Shown in pieces: positions 1 to 9,202 of a stretch of DNA of 64,000 nucleotides. Source of the DNA: JAXDLW01 sp050998755. GTDB lineage: Bacteria; Chloroflexota; Dormibacteria; DASZGP01. The position numbers and the translations under genes were made by a program. Position 1 is the first letter of the stretch; every line of letters starts with the position of its first letter. The notes under the pieces are model-generated. The model was not told where the DNA came from, made no database searches, and saw only the letters and a list, made by a program, of their open reading frames with translations. The stretch lies in assembly GCA_050998755.1 (NCBI GenBank), contig JBPCPW010000110.1, positions 1 to 64,000 of the forward strand, in the 5' to 3' direction.

Positions 1-328
1 CTAGGATGCCCAATACGGCGACACCATGGTGGGTCATCCTTAACCGCGGCAGGCACCATGGTAGTCCCAGCAGAAGGCAGGAATAGATCGCTAGCTGCTC
101 GGTGCGAACCCCCTGTACCGGGGTATATGGGCCAAAGGCAGCGATAATGACCATCGCCGTGCTCAAAGAGGCGAGCCGGTGGCTCGAGTCGGGACGCGAA
201 GCGCCGACTGCATGCGATGGCTCCGCTCTAGAGTCCGGGTCAGGTGTGTCGAGCATTCCGTACCTCAGGCTGTAGACGTTGTTGCGCCCGTTCCAAGAGT
301 TCTAGTGTTGGCCAAGTTCCTTGCTACG
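1..328. other. Left-end stretch without a recognised gene
   Basis: No convincing coding region is seen here. Short open frames exist but none gives a recognisable protein. Two copies of the palindrome ACCATGGT lie about 30 bp apart near the left edge. The polysaccharide operon ends at 329, and no clear hairpin plus T-run is visible just beyond its stop. Confidence 0.5.
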
Positions 329-1531
329 CTAAATAGTCCGAGCGTCGTCGGCCGGGTCGCCCGAGTAGCGGTGGCGTAGTTGGTCGAGGATACTGTAGCC
401 GACGATTCCGCGGCGCCACTCCTTGAATGCGCGGCCGGCCGCGCGCCTCCTCTCGGCTCGTTCGGCAGGATCGAGGTTGAGCAACATCTCGATTTCGGAA
501 GCGAGACACTGCACGGACAACTCGCCGAGAATTCTACCGCCCCCCGCCCCCAACACCTGTGTCCAGGGCGTATTGTCCGCGCATATAACGGGACACGATG
601 CCGAAAGGCTCTCCGCGATCGTGTGACCGAAATTCTCTCCCAGCGTCGGAAACAGGAAGGCGTCATAGAGGGAGAATTCCTGCCTCACTCGCGTGGGCTC
701 GAGCTCCCCCAGGTAGCGCACACTGACGCTTTTCGGCAGCTCTTGAATGGCGTCCAGGCACGAGGCCCAGTACTGCGGATCCTCCAGGGGACCGAAGATA
801 TTAAGCCTGACTGGGGTTGAGATCGTTTTCAGCGCAGCAAGACTCAACAGCAGATTCTTCTTGGGTGATATTCGCCCAATATAGACCAATCGCACTTCTT
901 GACCGAACGACACGTCGGCAGGTTCAAGCGCTTCGTCTGGCAGCGACACCTGGCTCTGATTGACGATCGTGTCAGCCCACGGGATGGCGGCGATGATCTC
1001 AGTCGCCTCCCGCTCCGTGAAGGCGTGCCAGGCGATATGGCCGCCTCGCAGCACGCGGGCCCAGAGTTTTAGGAAGAGGGCCTTCTTGCGCACCTTCAGC
1101 GATAGTGCCCCGGGCGAGAGCTCGCCTCGCGGGGCGATGAGCACCTGAGGAATTCGGAGGAGATGTGCCCGCGTCGCTCCAATCGGGACGAGACTCGAAA
1201 TGGGATCCCAGAGGCTGTTCACGTACAGGAGATCGAATTGGGTGGTTCGCAATTTCCGCCAGAGTTCCCACCACTGACGGGGACTCCGAGTATTAAGATA
1301 GAAGACGCGTACCAAGCCCCTGTCTACCCACTTCCCGGAAAGGCCTGCGTATGCGACATCACTCCCGAGATCGCGATCGCGGGTGACCAGGGTTACCTTG
1401 ACGTCGGATGAGGTGCTGTCCAGGATGTTCGCGACAGATCTCACGGGGCCCCCACCCCTCGATCCCGGCTCAAAGGTCCCCACGGTCACCAGGACCCTGA
1501 AGGGATGCGGCGGGGCCGGCGGGCTGTTCAC
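329..1531 (-). CDS. Glycosyltransferase family 4 protein
   Basis: This 400-residue protein has the GT-B layout of retaining GT4 transferases. A glycine-rich N-terminal acceptor region (GGGPVRSVANI) is followed by a C-terminal donor-nucleotide domain. Near residue 300 is the ENFGHTIAE stretch, the EX7E-type motif that holds the sugar nucleotide. It probably adds one sugar to the lipid-linked repeat unit at the cytoplasmic face of the membrane. It is the last gene of the ten-gene minus-strand operon and starts immediately after the stop of the 2-epimerase gene. The donor and acceptor sugars cannot be read from sequence. Confidence 0.85.
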   Translation of the reverse strand: MNSPPAPPHPFRVLVTVGTFEPGSRGGGPVRSVANILDSTSSDVKVTLVTRDRDLGSDVAYAGLSGKWVDRGLVRVFYLNTRSPRQWWELWRKLRTTQFDLLYVNSLWDPISSLVPIGATRAHLLRIPQVLIAPRGELSPGALSLKVRKKALFLKLWARVLRGGHIAWHAFTEREATEIIAAIPWADTIVNQSQVSLPDEALEPADVSFGQEVRLVYIGRISPKKNLLLSLAALKTISTPVRLNIFGPLEDPQYWASCLDAIQELPKSVSVRYLGELEPTRVRQEFSLYDAFLFPTLGENFGHTIAESLSASCPVICADNTPWTQVLGAGGGRILGELSVQCLASEIEMLLNLDPAERAERRRAAGRAFKEWRRGIVGYSILDQLRHRYSGDPADDARTI

Positions 1532-2641
1532 TCAGCGAAGGCCTGCCCAGTGCGCATGCTCAAAGGCGGTGGACATGATGAAGTTGCAGGCGCGCAGGCT
1601 GCAGTTGTCCACGGTGTATTCGGTCGGGACGGTCGCGGACAAGTGACCAGACACCGCCGCGGCTATCGCACCCACTACGTTCTCTCGATGGAGGTCGTTC
1701 ATGATGATCGAGCCCGTGTCCAGCGCCTCGGGTCGCTCAATGGACGAGCGCAGCGTGACCGCCGGGAACCCCAGCAGCGATGACTCCTCGCTGATGGTGC
1801 CGCTGTCGGAGAGGACGCAGAAGGCGTTCATCTGGAGGCGGTTGTAGCCGGCGAACCCGAACGGCGCCTTGAAGTCGATGCCGGACAAGTTCTCGGCGTG
1901 GTCGAGCGCTTCCAGCTTGATCCGCGTGCGTGGATGTGTTGAGACCAGAATCGGCAGCCGCCATTTGTCTCGAGCCTCGATCAGACATCCCAGCAGGGCC
2001 CGCAGCCGCTCCGGTGCGTCCACGTTCTCCTCTCGGTGTGCACTCACGACGATGTATTTGCCTCGCTGGAGCGACAGCTCATCAAGAACGTTGGACGCCT
2101 CGATCTTGGGGAGGTAGTGGTCGAGCACCTCCCGCATGGGTGATCCCGTCAGCATGATCCGCCGCGGGTGCAGACCCTCGGAGAGCAGGTTTCGCCTGGC
2201 GTGCTCGGTGTAGACCAGGTTGAAGTCTGCGATGTGGTCCACCAGCCTCCGGTTCGTCTCCTCCGGAACATTTTCATCGAAGCAGCGATTTCCAGCCTCC
2301 ATGTGGTAGACGGGGATCCGCATGCGCTTGGCCATCAACGCGGCGATGGCGCTGTTGGTGTCTCCGAGGACGAGGAATGCATCCGGCCTTTCGTCCCGCA
2401 GGACAGGCTCTACCTTTCTCAATATGTCCCCCAGGACGGTTCCTAGGCTCGACGTGTCTACGTCCAGTACGTGGTCGGGCTGTCTCAGGCTCAACTCGTC
2501 GAAGAAGATGCCGTTGAGAAGGTAGTCCCAATTCTGGCCCGTGTGAACGAGCACATGCTCCGTCGTTTCATCCAGCCGGCTTATGACCCGCGAGAGTCGG
2601 ATAACCTCCGGGCGGGTGCCGACCACGGTCAGGACCTTCAT
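1532..2641 (-). CDS. capG: UDP-GlcNAc 2-epimerase type (CapG/WecB family)
   Basis: This 369-residue protein belongs to the non-hydrolysing UDP-GlcNAc 2-epimerase family. Visible motifs are GTRPEVIRL near the N-terminus, GDTNSAIAA, HMEAGNR, the PEETNRR segment, SAHREENVD and the SDSGTISEES nucleotide-binding loop. Right upstream and overlapping by 4 bp are CapF and then CapE homologues. This is the three-gene set that makes UDP-N-acetyl-L-fucosamine, where the CapG step is the final C2 epimerisation of UDP-L-PneNAc to UDP-L-FucNAc. A plain WecB role (UDP-ManNAc) is possible, but the neighbours favour CapG. Confidence 0.88.
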   Translation of the reverse strand: MKVLTVVGTRPEVIRLSRVISRLDETTEHVLVHTGQNWDYLLNGIFFDELSLRQPDHVLDVDTSSLGTVLGDILRKVEPVLRDERPDAFLVLGDTNSAIAALMAKRMRIPVYHMEAGNRCFDENVPEETNRRLVDHIADFNLVYTEHARRNLLSEGLHPRRIMLTGSPMREVLDHYLPKIEASNVLDELSLQRGKYIVVSAHREENVDAPERLRALLGCLIEARDKWRLPILVSTHPRTRIKLEALDHAENLSGIDFKAPFGFAGYNRLQMNAFCVLSDSGTISEESSLLGFPAVTLRSSIERPEALDTGSIIMNDLHRENVVGAIAAAVSGHLSATVPTEYTVDNCSLRACNFIMSTAFEHAHWAGLR

Positions 2642-3762
2642 GCGCTGCTCACGTCCGCGCGCACCTTCTCCGGGTACGTGTCGGTGTGGTTCGGGTCGAG
2701 TACTTCGTCCGCCCAGAAGAGAGTGACCAGCTCGCTCGGGCCAGTGTTGGTGATCGCGTGGGCCCAGAGCGTTGGCATGTCCACAAGCGCCGTGTGATCG
2801 CCGCTGACCTCGAAGTCGACGATCTCGTCCGTGAGCACCCTACGCAAGCTGATTCTGGCCGAGCCGCTCAGGACGACGAATCGCTCGACTTTCCGACGGT
2901 GGAAGTGGTCGCCGCGCGTGAAGCCCGGGTTGGTCTCCGAACAGAACACCTGCGCCTCCCCTCCGCGGGCGCGGACACATTCGAACAACGAGCCCCGGTT
3001 GTCCGCGTGACGACGCGGATGTATCGGGAAGCGAGCCGGGAAGCAAAAGGAGCGGAAGGTGTTGAAGAGCGCGCGGTCGAACCGATTCGCGATGTCCGGG
3101 ACATCACCGCTCCGGTAGAGCTCCGCGAAGCCCCGGAGCTTGGCGAGGACGTCCGTCACCGATGAGGGGTTGCCTTCCGGGTGAAACACACCGCCTGCGG
3201 TCCCATCGACCAGGTCCACCATCACGTCGACCGCATCCTGCACGTGGAGGAGCGGAACGACGCGATCGTCTTTAATCACCGGCTCCGCGCCCGTTGCCAG
3301 TGCGTGGCAGAAGGTCGCAACGAACGAGTTGTAACCCGGCCTGCCGTGCTCGCCGAACAGGTTTGGCAGCCGGATATCGGCGACCGGGGCGCCGGCGCGA
3401 TCGCCCCAGGCCTTGAGGTGACCAGCCGCCGTCTCCTTTCCCTCTCCGAATGGAGATTGCTCCCCGGAGTGTATGGAGTTCGCGTACAGGACCAGCGGAC
3501 GCACCTTGGCGCGGCTCAGCGACTCCGTCAGTTGCTCCGCGGCAAGGATGTTGCCCTGCACGACCTCTTCGGGTGGTTCCGCCCGATTCACTCCCGCGCA
3601 GTGGATGACGGCATCCGCGCCGTCCAGTGCCGCTGCCAGATCGGAAGGCCTTGCGGCGAGCGCCCGGTCTATGGCCACGACCTCCGAGTCACCCCGGGCC
3701 CTGAGCCCCGCTCGCGTGTGCCAGCCCAGGAAGCCGTCCGCGCCGGTGATGGCGATTTTCAC
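2638..3762 (-). CDS. capF: CapF-like reductase/epimerase with C-terminal cupin
   Basis: The 374-residue protein has an N-terminal Rossmann fold of the extended SDR type (GADGFLGWHTR at residues 7-17). Its C-terminal cupin domain carries a metal-binding-type GDHFHRRKVERF motif. This fusion is diagnostic of CapF. In the known enzyme the cupin epimerises C3 of the 4-keto sugar made by CapE, and the SDR domain then reduces C4 with NADPH to give UDP-L-PneNAc. Length matches the family (about 370 residues). Both ends overlap neighbours by 4 bp, so translation is probably coupled. Confidence 0.93.
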   Translation of the reverse strand: MKIAITGADGFLGWHTRAGLRARGDSEVVAIDRALAARPSDLAAALDGADAVIHCAGVNRAEPPEEVVQGNILAAEQLTESLSRAKVRPLVLYANSIHSGEQSPFGEGKETAAGHLKAWGDRAGAPVADIRLPNLFGEHGRPGYNSFVATFCHALATGAEPVIKDDRVVPLLHVQDAVDVMVDLVDGTAGGVFHPEGNPSSVTDVLAKLRGFAELYRSGDVPDIANRFDRALFNTFRSFCFPARFPIHPRRHADNRGSLFECVRARGGEAQVFCSETNPGFTRGDHFHRRKVERFVVLSGSARISLRRVLTDEIVDFEVSGDHTALVDMPTLWAHAITNTGPSELVTLFWADEVLDPNHTDTYPEKVRADVSSA

Positions 3763-4784
3763 CTGCTTGAACCGGGTCCGAGGCGGAACTCGGGCAGCTC
3801 CCTCAACAGGCGCTCGACACCGGCGGCGTCGAGCCGGTGCGCGTTGTGTGAGGTGTAGTCATCGACCATCTGCGGGCGCGAGTCGCCCTGCTCGAAGTAC
3901 AACCCATAGTCAAGCGAACGCGTATCCAGCGGCACGCGCATGTAATCGCCCAGATCCTCGGCGCTCGCCATTTCTTCCCTGCTCAACAACGTCTCGTAGA
4001 GCTTCTCTCCGTGACGTGTTCCGATCGTAACCACGTTGGGTTCGACGCCGCGAATCTTCGACACCGCCACGGCCAGGTCGCCGACCGTGGCGGCTGGCGC
4101 TTTGCGGACGAAAATGTCCCCCGCCAGTGCATTGGCAAAGGCATGCTCGACGAGATCAACCGACTCCGCGAGTGACATCAAGAACCGGGTCATCGCCGGG
4201 TCAGTGACGGTCAGCGGCACACCCTTGTTGAGCTGTTCGACAAACAGGGGGATGACTGACCCTCGCGAGTAGAGCACGTTGCCGTATCGCACGATCGACA
4301 CCGTGGTCTTCGACCCGGGGTTATTCCGGGCGAACGCCTGGGCGGTCTTCTCCATCAGCGCCTTCGTCATCCCCATCGCGTTGATCGGATACACGGCCTT
4401 GTCAGTGCTCAGGCACACGACCGAGCGCACGCCGGCTATCGCGGCGGCCTCGATAACGTTGGCGCTTCCGTTGACGTTCGTGAGGACCGCCTGCGACGGG
4501 AAGAACTCGCAAGAGGGCACCTGCTTGAGTGCCGCCGCGTGGAACACCAAATCGACGCCTCGCATAGCCTCGGCGACGCTGGAATAGTCGCGTATATCCC
4601 CGACATAGAAGCGGCTGCGAGGGTCTCCGAGGTGCCGGCGAAGATCATCCTGCTTCGCCTCGTCTCGACTCAGGACGCGAACCTCGGCGATGTCCTGCTC
4701 GAGGAGGCGCCTCACCATTGTGGATCCGAACGACCCGGTCCCGCCGGTGATCAGTACGGTCTCGCCGGTCAACTCAAGCGGCAT
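3759..4784 (-). CDS. capE: UDP-GlcNAc 4,6-dehydratase/5-epimerase (CapE family)
   Basis: This 341-residue soluble SDR enzyme starts the UDP-L-FucNAc route by dehydrating UDP-GlcNAc and inverting C5. The NAD-binding GGTGSFGSTMVRR motif lies at residues 14-26. The stretch LSTDKAVYPINAMGMTKALM near residue 125 is the characteristic CapE/FlaA1 active-site region, with the Met/Lys arrangement replacing the usual YxxxK. It lacks the N-terminal membrane domain of the long CapD type. Its start overlaps the end of the preceding glycosyltransferase gene by 11 bp. Confidence 0.92.
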   Translation of the reverse strand: MPLELTGETVLITGGTGSFGSTMVRRLLEQDIAEVRVLSRDEAKQDDLRRHLGDPRSRFYVGDIRDYSSVAEAMRGVDLVFHAAALKQVPSCEFFPSQAVLTNVNGSANVIEAAAIAGVRSVVCLSTDKAVYPINAMGMTKALMEKTAQAFARNNPGSKTTVSIVRYGNVLYSRGSVIPLFVEQLNKGVPLTVTDPAMTRFLMSLAESVDLVEHAFANALAGDIFVRKAPAATVGDLAVAVSKIRGVEPNVVTIGTRHGEKLYETLLSREEMASAEDLGDYMRVPLDTRSLDYGLYFEQGDSRPQMVDDYTSHNAHRLDAAGVERLLRELPEFRLGPGSSR

Positions 4785-6018
4785 CTCTTTCCTGTCGCTC
4801 CTGACCAGTGAGCAGTTGCTCGACGCGGCTTACCCCTATGTCGACAGAGAACTCGGATTCGTAGAACGTGCGCGCGCGCAGCCCTATCTGCTGAAGTGCG
4901 TCGCGGCCCGCCAGGAGAGCGCTGCGTACTGCTGCCTCGAGCTCATCAACTGCGCCTGGGCGCGTGATCCAACCTGCTCCGGAACGCTCGACGACGGTGG
5001 CAGTTTCCCCGCGGGCGGCCACGATCAGCGGCTTCGCGCAGGCCAGCGTCGCCGGCACCTTGCTGGGGATGGCAATGGCGGCCAGCGGATCGGGGCTCAG
5101 GCTTACGAGATGTACGTCGCCGACGGACATCAGGCGGGTCATGTCCTGCACCGGCCACCTGCCAAGGAACGTGATGTTCTTGAGGCCGCGCGCCTGGGCG
5201 GCCGCGCGCAGCCGCGTCTCTGCCAACCCGTACCCGGCGACCAGGCAATGGAACGAGGGCTCGCCTGTCAGCCGCGCACAGACGCCGATAAGCGTTTCGA
5301 GTCCCTGGGCCTCGCCCAGGGCTCCCGCATACATGAGCACCGTCTTGTCACTCACGCCCAGCTCGGCCGCCAGCGCATCGTCGCGTTCAGCGGGGTGGAA
5401 CACGTCCTCGTCCGCCCAGATCGGGCCGTAGTGGAGCTTGTCTCTGGGGACGCCGCGCTCAGCCAGGAGCTCGATCTGGGACCGAGATATGCAGACCACC
5501 TTGTCAGCCACCCCATAGGTGGCGGCTATCAACCGGTCAAGGCCGTGCTTGAGAACACGGTGCCGCTCCAGGGCGCCTCCAAATCCGCTGGCAAACAGCG
5601 TCTCCGGCCAGATGTCCATCACATGAAGCACTATCTGCGGACGGTATCGAGCCTTCATCACCCACAGAGGCAGCACGACCGACGGCCAGCTGTAGACCCA
5701 GATGCTCTCGGTGTCTTTGAACCATCCTCCGCTGCACACCGAACCGGTCAAAGCGAAGCTGCCGTAGTTGGCCAGGCGGCCTTTCACCGACCGGCTGTGA
5801 TCCGGGTACAGCGCAACCCGGCGAACGGGGATGCCCGACACGACACAATCCTTGCGCCAGGTGATCCGGTACCCGTCGTACAGCCGTCCTTCGGGAAAGT
5901 TCGGAAAGCCGGTGAGAACCCGCACATCGTGTCCGCGGGATGCCAGGCCACCGGCCAGCACAGGCGGCATCCGTGCCGGCTCGGGCTCATACCACTGGGT
6001 GAACAATCCGACTCGCAT
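4774..6018 (-). CDS. Glycosyltransferase family 4, WbuB-like
   Basis: The 414-residue GT-B transferase begins with LFTQWYEPEPARMP, typical of the WcaI/WbuB group of GT4 enzymes. It continues with a nucleotide-binding half containing GALGEAQGL and VPATLACAKPLIV. WbuB-type enzymes transfer L-fucosamine in O-antigen clusters that carry the same capE-capF-capG genes. A FucNAc transferase role is therefore a reasonable inference from context, not something the sequence proves. It sits 3 bp after the aminotransferase gene and overlaps capE by 11 bp. Confidence 0.82.
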   Translation of the reverse strand: MRVGLFTQWYEPEPARMPPVLAGGLASRGHDVRVLTGFPNFPEGRLYDGYRITWRKDCVVSGIPVRRVALYPDHSRSVKGRLANYGSFALTGSVCSGGWFKDTESIWVYSWPSVVLPLWVMKARYRPQIVLHVMDIWPETLFASGFGGALERHRVLKHGLDRLIAATYGVADKVVCISRSQIELLAERGVPRDKLHYGPIWADEDVFHPAERDDALAAELGVSDKTVLMYAGALGEAQGLETLIGVCARLTGEPSFHCLVAGYGLAETRLRAAAQARGLKNITFLGRWPVQDMTRLMSVGDVHLVSLSPDPLAAIAIPSKVPATLACAKPLIVAARGETATVVERSGAGWITRPGAVDELEAAVRSALLAGRDALQQIGLRARTFYESEFSVDIGVSRVEQLLTGQERQERDAA

Positions 6019-6021
6019 GCG

Positions 6022-7137
6022 CTACACCAAGCGCCCGGATGTTGCGGCGGACTGCGCCGTTGCGACAAGGTCGGCGATCGCCTCGACGTCGTCGGCACCC
6101 AGGCGGGAGTGGATCGGTAAAGACAGCATATGCTCCGCCAGATACTCCGTCGTCGGGAGCGAAACATCGCCGGCCCGGAAAATCTGCTGCTGGTGCACCG
6201 GCGGAAAGTAGAGCCGCGCCTCGACCCCGGCATCCAGGAGGTATTGCCGAACTTCGTCGCGATTCTCCATGAGGGTGGTGTAGAGCATGTACACGTGCTG
6301 GCGATCGGTCCTCGCGAGGGGCGGCACGACGCCGTCCACTGGCCCCAGGTGCGCGCTGAGAGTCGCCGCGATGTTTCTCTTCCGCTCCAGGATGCTGTCC
6401 AGCTTGCCCATTTGCACGACACCCATGGCGGCCTGCATCTCCGTGATGCGCCAGTTGAACCCGAGGTGAGTGTGCTGGTAGAGCGCCGACTGACCGTGGT
6501 TGCGCAGAAGGCGTATGCGCTCCGCCAGTTCGCCGTCGTCCGTCGTCACCATCCCGCCCTCGCCGGTCGTGATGTTCTTGGTCGGGGTGAAGCTGAACAT
6601 CGCGGCCCGTCCGAAGCCACCGACCGGCCTCCCGTGGTAGCTCGCGCCGTGCGCCTGTGCCGCGTCCTCGATGAGATCGATCCCGGCCCCGTCCGCCAGG
6701 CCGCGCAATTCGTCGAGGTCGGCTGCTTGCCCTCCGTAGTGGACGGCCAGGATGGCTCTGGTGCGACTCGTAACGCGCTTGGCCACATCTGCTGTCGAAA
6801 GCGTGAAGGTTTCGCGATCCACGTCCGCGAAAACCGGCGTTGCACCCACGTGGAGAACCGAGGTGGCGGAGGAGATGAAGGTCATCGAGGGAACGATGAC
6901 CTCATCCCCGGGCCCGATGCCCAGCCCAAGGTAGATCGCGGCCAGCGCCACGGTGCCGTTGGCCAGGGCGACCCCGTGCGCGACCTGGTGACGCGAGGCG
7001 AATACCTCTTCGAATCTCGCCGTCATGGGTCCGTTGGTCAGGATCCCCGAGCTGAGGACCTGGCGGATGGCGTCGATCTCCTCCTCTCCGACGTCGGGCA
7101 GCGCCAGGCGGTAGCGGGGGACCAGCTGTGCCGTCAT
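6022..7137 (-). CDS. DegT/DnrJ/EryC1/StrS aminotransferase
   Basis: This 371-residue PLP enzyme transfers an amino group, usually from glutamate, to a 4-keto or 3-keto nucleotide sugar. The fold-type I core is clear: VPSMTFISSATS, the EDAAQAHGA segment that packs on the cofactor, and TPTKNITTGEGGMV with the Schiff-base lysine near residue 185. It overlaps the downstream GNAT-like gene by 4 bp. Its substrate could be the CapE product (diverting it to a 4-amino sugar) or another keto sugar. The surface polymer probably contains an amino sugar in addition to FucNAc. Confidence 0.88.
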   Translation of the reverse strand: MTAQLVPRYRLALPDVGEEEIDAIRQVLSSGILTNGPMTARFEEVFASRHQVAHGVALANGTVALAAIYLGLGIGPGDEVIVPSMTFISSATSVLHVGATPVFADVDRETFTLSTADVAKRVTSRTRAILAVHYGGQAADLDELRGLADGAGIDLIEDAAQAHGASYHGRPVGGFGRAAMFSFTPTKNITTGEGGMVTTDDGELAERIRLLRNHGQSALYQHTHLGFNWRITEMQAAMGVVQMGKLDSILERKRNIAATLSAHLGPVDGVVPPLARTDRQHVYMLYTTLMENRDEVRQYLLDAGVEARLYFPPVHQQQIFRAGDVSLPTTEYLAEHMLSLPIHSRLGADDVEAIADLVATAQSAATSGRLV

Positions 7138-8243
7138 GTGTGCGCGTGCGCCTCCGTTGATAACCGCGGGGCTCGATACGTCGGGAAGAACCCGGGTTGC
7201 GGTGGCCCGGCGTTGCCGGTTCGGGCGGCTCGGCCGGCGGCCCTGCGGACCAACTCGTCGTAGGCTGCCTGGTCGAAGACCCGCTCGCCAACCATGAAAT
7301 CCACGACCCCTCCCGGAGCGAACGAGCGCTTGTATCGGAACATGCTGTCGCCCGGCTGTGGTCCTCCGCCCAGGACATAGTGACTGAGCCCCTGGTCGCG
7401 CAATGTGCGGATGGCCTCGAATTTCAACAGGTCGTTTGGCCGGAGTTCGAATGCGCTCGCCAATGTGCCGCCAAGAAAGGAATATGCGTGGTTCGACGAC
7501 GTGAGTACCAATTCAGCAGAGACGGCGACCTTGTCAAGGCGGGCAACGAAGAGCTGGGCCGAGCGCGACAGGTGCTCGATCAACCCATCGAAGACTTTCC
7601 GATCGAAGAAGAAATTTGTCGTTGCTTCTCGGCGTCTCATGGTGTCGGTGTAGATACTCACGAATTCGTCCATATGCTCGCAGCCGGGGTCACTTTCAAC
7701 CATCACTCCCATTGCCTGAGCCCTCTTGACGTTTTTGCGGACCTTGTGCTCGAAGTCGCGCCAGAGGGCTTCGTCGGCCAGGCGGAGATCCCGCACCACG
7801 TTGGGTTGCACCACCCTGGTGGGACCTTCGAAAGGGAGCAAGTCGTCGGAGAACAGGGAGAGCCGGGCGAACATCGATACCACCCTCCGCTCCCGGGCCC
7901 ATGCCGAAAAGGCTTGCCAGAACCGGCTCCCGACGTGCGCGGAGACGTTCCACTGGAAGGGCCCGGTATAGCCAACCATTGGGCCGGTGATGTCGGTCCA
8001 TTCAGGGTCCTCTGGATCGGCGGGTCGCAGGAGGAAGGGCAGGAGCACCCCGCCATCGCCGAGGTCAACGCTCGCGCACATCGGGCTTTCGTCCGGCCCA
8101 CTCATGGCGCTCAGGTATCCCGGATGGGCTGCGGGCTCCTTTTCGGGCCATCGCTGCCAAAGGTCCAGCCATGCGTCCCGATCGCTGCTCTGACTCGCGT
8201 CCAGGATCCTGAGGTCGAGCGGCGCCGCTGCTCCCAGGCTCAC
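7134..8243 (-). CDS. FemAB/GNAT-fold acyltransferase (BioF2-like)
   Basis: The 369-residue protein resembles the double-GNAT-fold family that includes FemAB-type and BioF2-like acetyltransferases. The C-terminal stretch FRYKRSFAPGGVVDFMVGER is the usual closing motif of that family, and YSFLGGTLASAFELRPNDLL precedes it. Such proteins in polysaccharide clusters acylate amino groups on sugars or peptides. Lying between two aminotransferase-type genes, it may acylate an amino sugar. The acyl donor is unknown. Both ends overlap neighbours by 4 bp. Confidence 0.75.
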   Translation of the reverse strand: MSLGAAAPLDLRILDASQSSDRDAWLDLWQRWPEKEPAAHPGYLSAMSGPDESPMCASVDLGDGGVLLPFLLRPADPEDPEWTDITGPMVGYTGPFQWNVSAHVGSRFWQAFSAWARERRVVSMFARLSLFSDDLLPFEGPTRVVQPNVVRDLRLADEALWRDFEHKVRKNVKRAQAMGVMVESDPGCEHMDEFVSIYTDTMRRREATTNFFFDRKVFDGLIEHLSRSAQLFVARLDKVAVSAELVLTSSNHAYSFLGGTLASAFELRPNDLLKFEAIRTLRDQGLSHYVLGGGPQPGDSMFRYKRSFAPGGVVDFMVGERVFDQAAYDELVRRAAGRAARTGNAGPPQPGFFPTYRAPRLSTEAHAHT

Positions 8244-9202
8244 GCCCGCGCGGGTTCTGCTGCGATGGCTTCCGCGAGGCTCTCGACGAGCTCGACCAGC
8301 TGGGGCTCGCCCAGGTCCTGGTGCACGGGCAGGTTCAGGATGGATCCAGACACGGCGTGGGAGGCGGGGTGGGCCGCGGGATCAATACCCTCGACGAGCG
8401 TGTGGTAGAGGCTCACAACGCCGAAACCTCTCGCGTTCATTCGCTCATAGACGCGATCACGGTTCGCAGTTCGCAACATTACCGGGAAAGTCTGCATCAC
8501 ATCTCCCGCGTTGAGCACCGGCCATAGCGGGTCCGCCTGGCCTGCCAGCGGTTCGAGTAGCCCTTGCAGGATCGACGTATTGGCCCGGCGTCGCCGCGCT
8601 ATGGCGGCGAGGTCGAATTCCCAGAGGAGAGACGGCGGAACGTCGTCCGCGCCGAGACCCGACACTGAGGCTGGGCCCGACCTCATGAGAAGCGCACCGC
8701 CCCCAGAGATCGGCAACAGCTTGTGCAGAGAGAACACGCTCGCGTCGCCGAGGTCGCCGGCCCCCTCTCCAACAAGTTGAGTCAACATGGCGTGGGCGCA
8801 GTCCTCCAGGACCCACGCCCCTGCCTCCTTCGCGAGCCGGACGACCTCAGCCGACTTGGTCGAGACGTGTCCGAAGAAGTGAATCAGGAGGACGCCGACC
8901 GGTGCCGACGCCGCGAACTGGGCGCCCACGTCATCCAGGTCGGGTTGAAGATCCTCTCCAACCCTGTAGTAATGGACCCGGAGCCCAAGCGACGTCAACG
9001 GGTCGAGAACCCCCGATCCTTCCTGCGGCGACCAGCCGACATACGCGGGACAGAGCACCGTGTCATTCGTCCCGGCGTGCATCGCCGCCGCAAAGGCCCG
9101 TATAGCGCTGCGGCCGTTGTCGAACAAGAACGCTCGCCGCCGGAACGTGTCGGCATCCGAAGCCAGTTTGGGCACGAGATAGCGGCGGGCATCCAGGGTC
9201 AC
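8240..9202 (-). CDS. DegT-type PLP aminotransferase homologue
   Basis: This 320-residue protein has the fold-type I PLP layout of the DegT family but is about 50 residues shorter than usual. The cofactor-packing EDCAHAM segment and SLHKLLPISGGGAL with the likely Schiff-base lysine are visible. It is clearly diverged from the other aminotransferase in the operon, so the two probably act on different substrates. Overlaps of 4 bp on both sides place it in the same transcript. A sugar-modifying role is inferred from the cluster. Confidence 0.78.
   Translation of the reverse strand: MTLDARRYLVPKLASDADTFRRRAFLFDNGRSAIRAFAAAMHAGTNDTVLCPAYVGWSPQEGSGVLDPLTSLGLRVHYYRVGEDLQPDLDDVGAQFAASAPVGVLLIHFFGHVSTKSAEVVRLAKEAGAWVLEDCAHAMLTQLVGEGAGDLGDASVFSLHKLLPISGGGALLMRSGPASVSGLGADDVPPSLLWEFDLAAIARRRRANTSILQGLLEPLAGQADPLWPVLNAGDVMQTFPVMLRTANRDRVYERMNARGFGVVSLYHTLVEGIDPAAHPASHAVSGSILNLPVHQDLGEPQLVELVESLAEAIAAEPARA

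Noticed and set aside
1..328. Coding sequence at the left edge
   Set aside because: The open frames are short and unrecognisable and lack start signals.
4690..6120. 476-residue plus-strand frame across the glycosyltransferase gene
   Set aside because: It is antisense to a clear GT4 gene and gives no recognisable domain.
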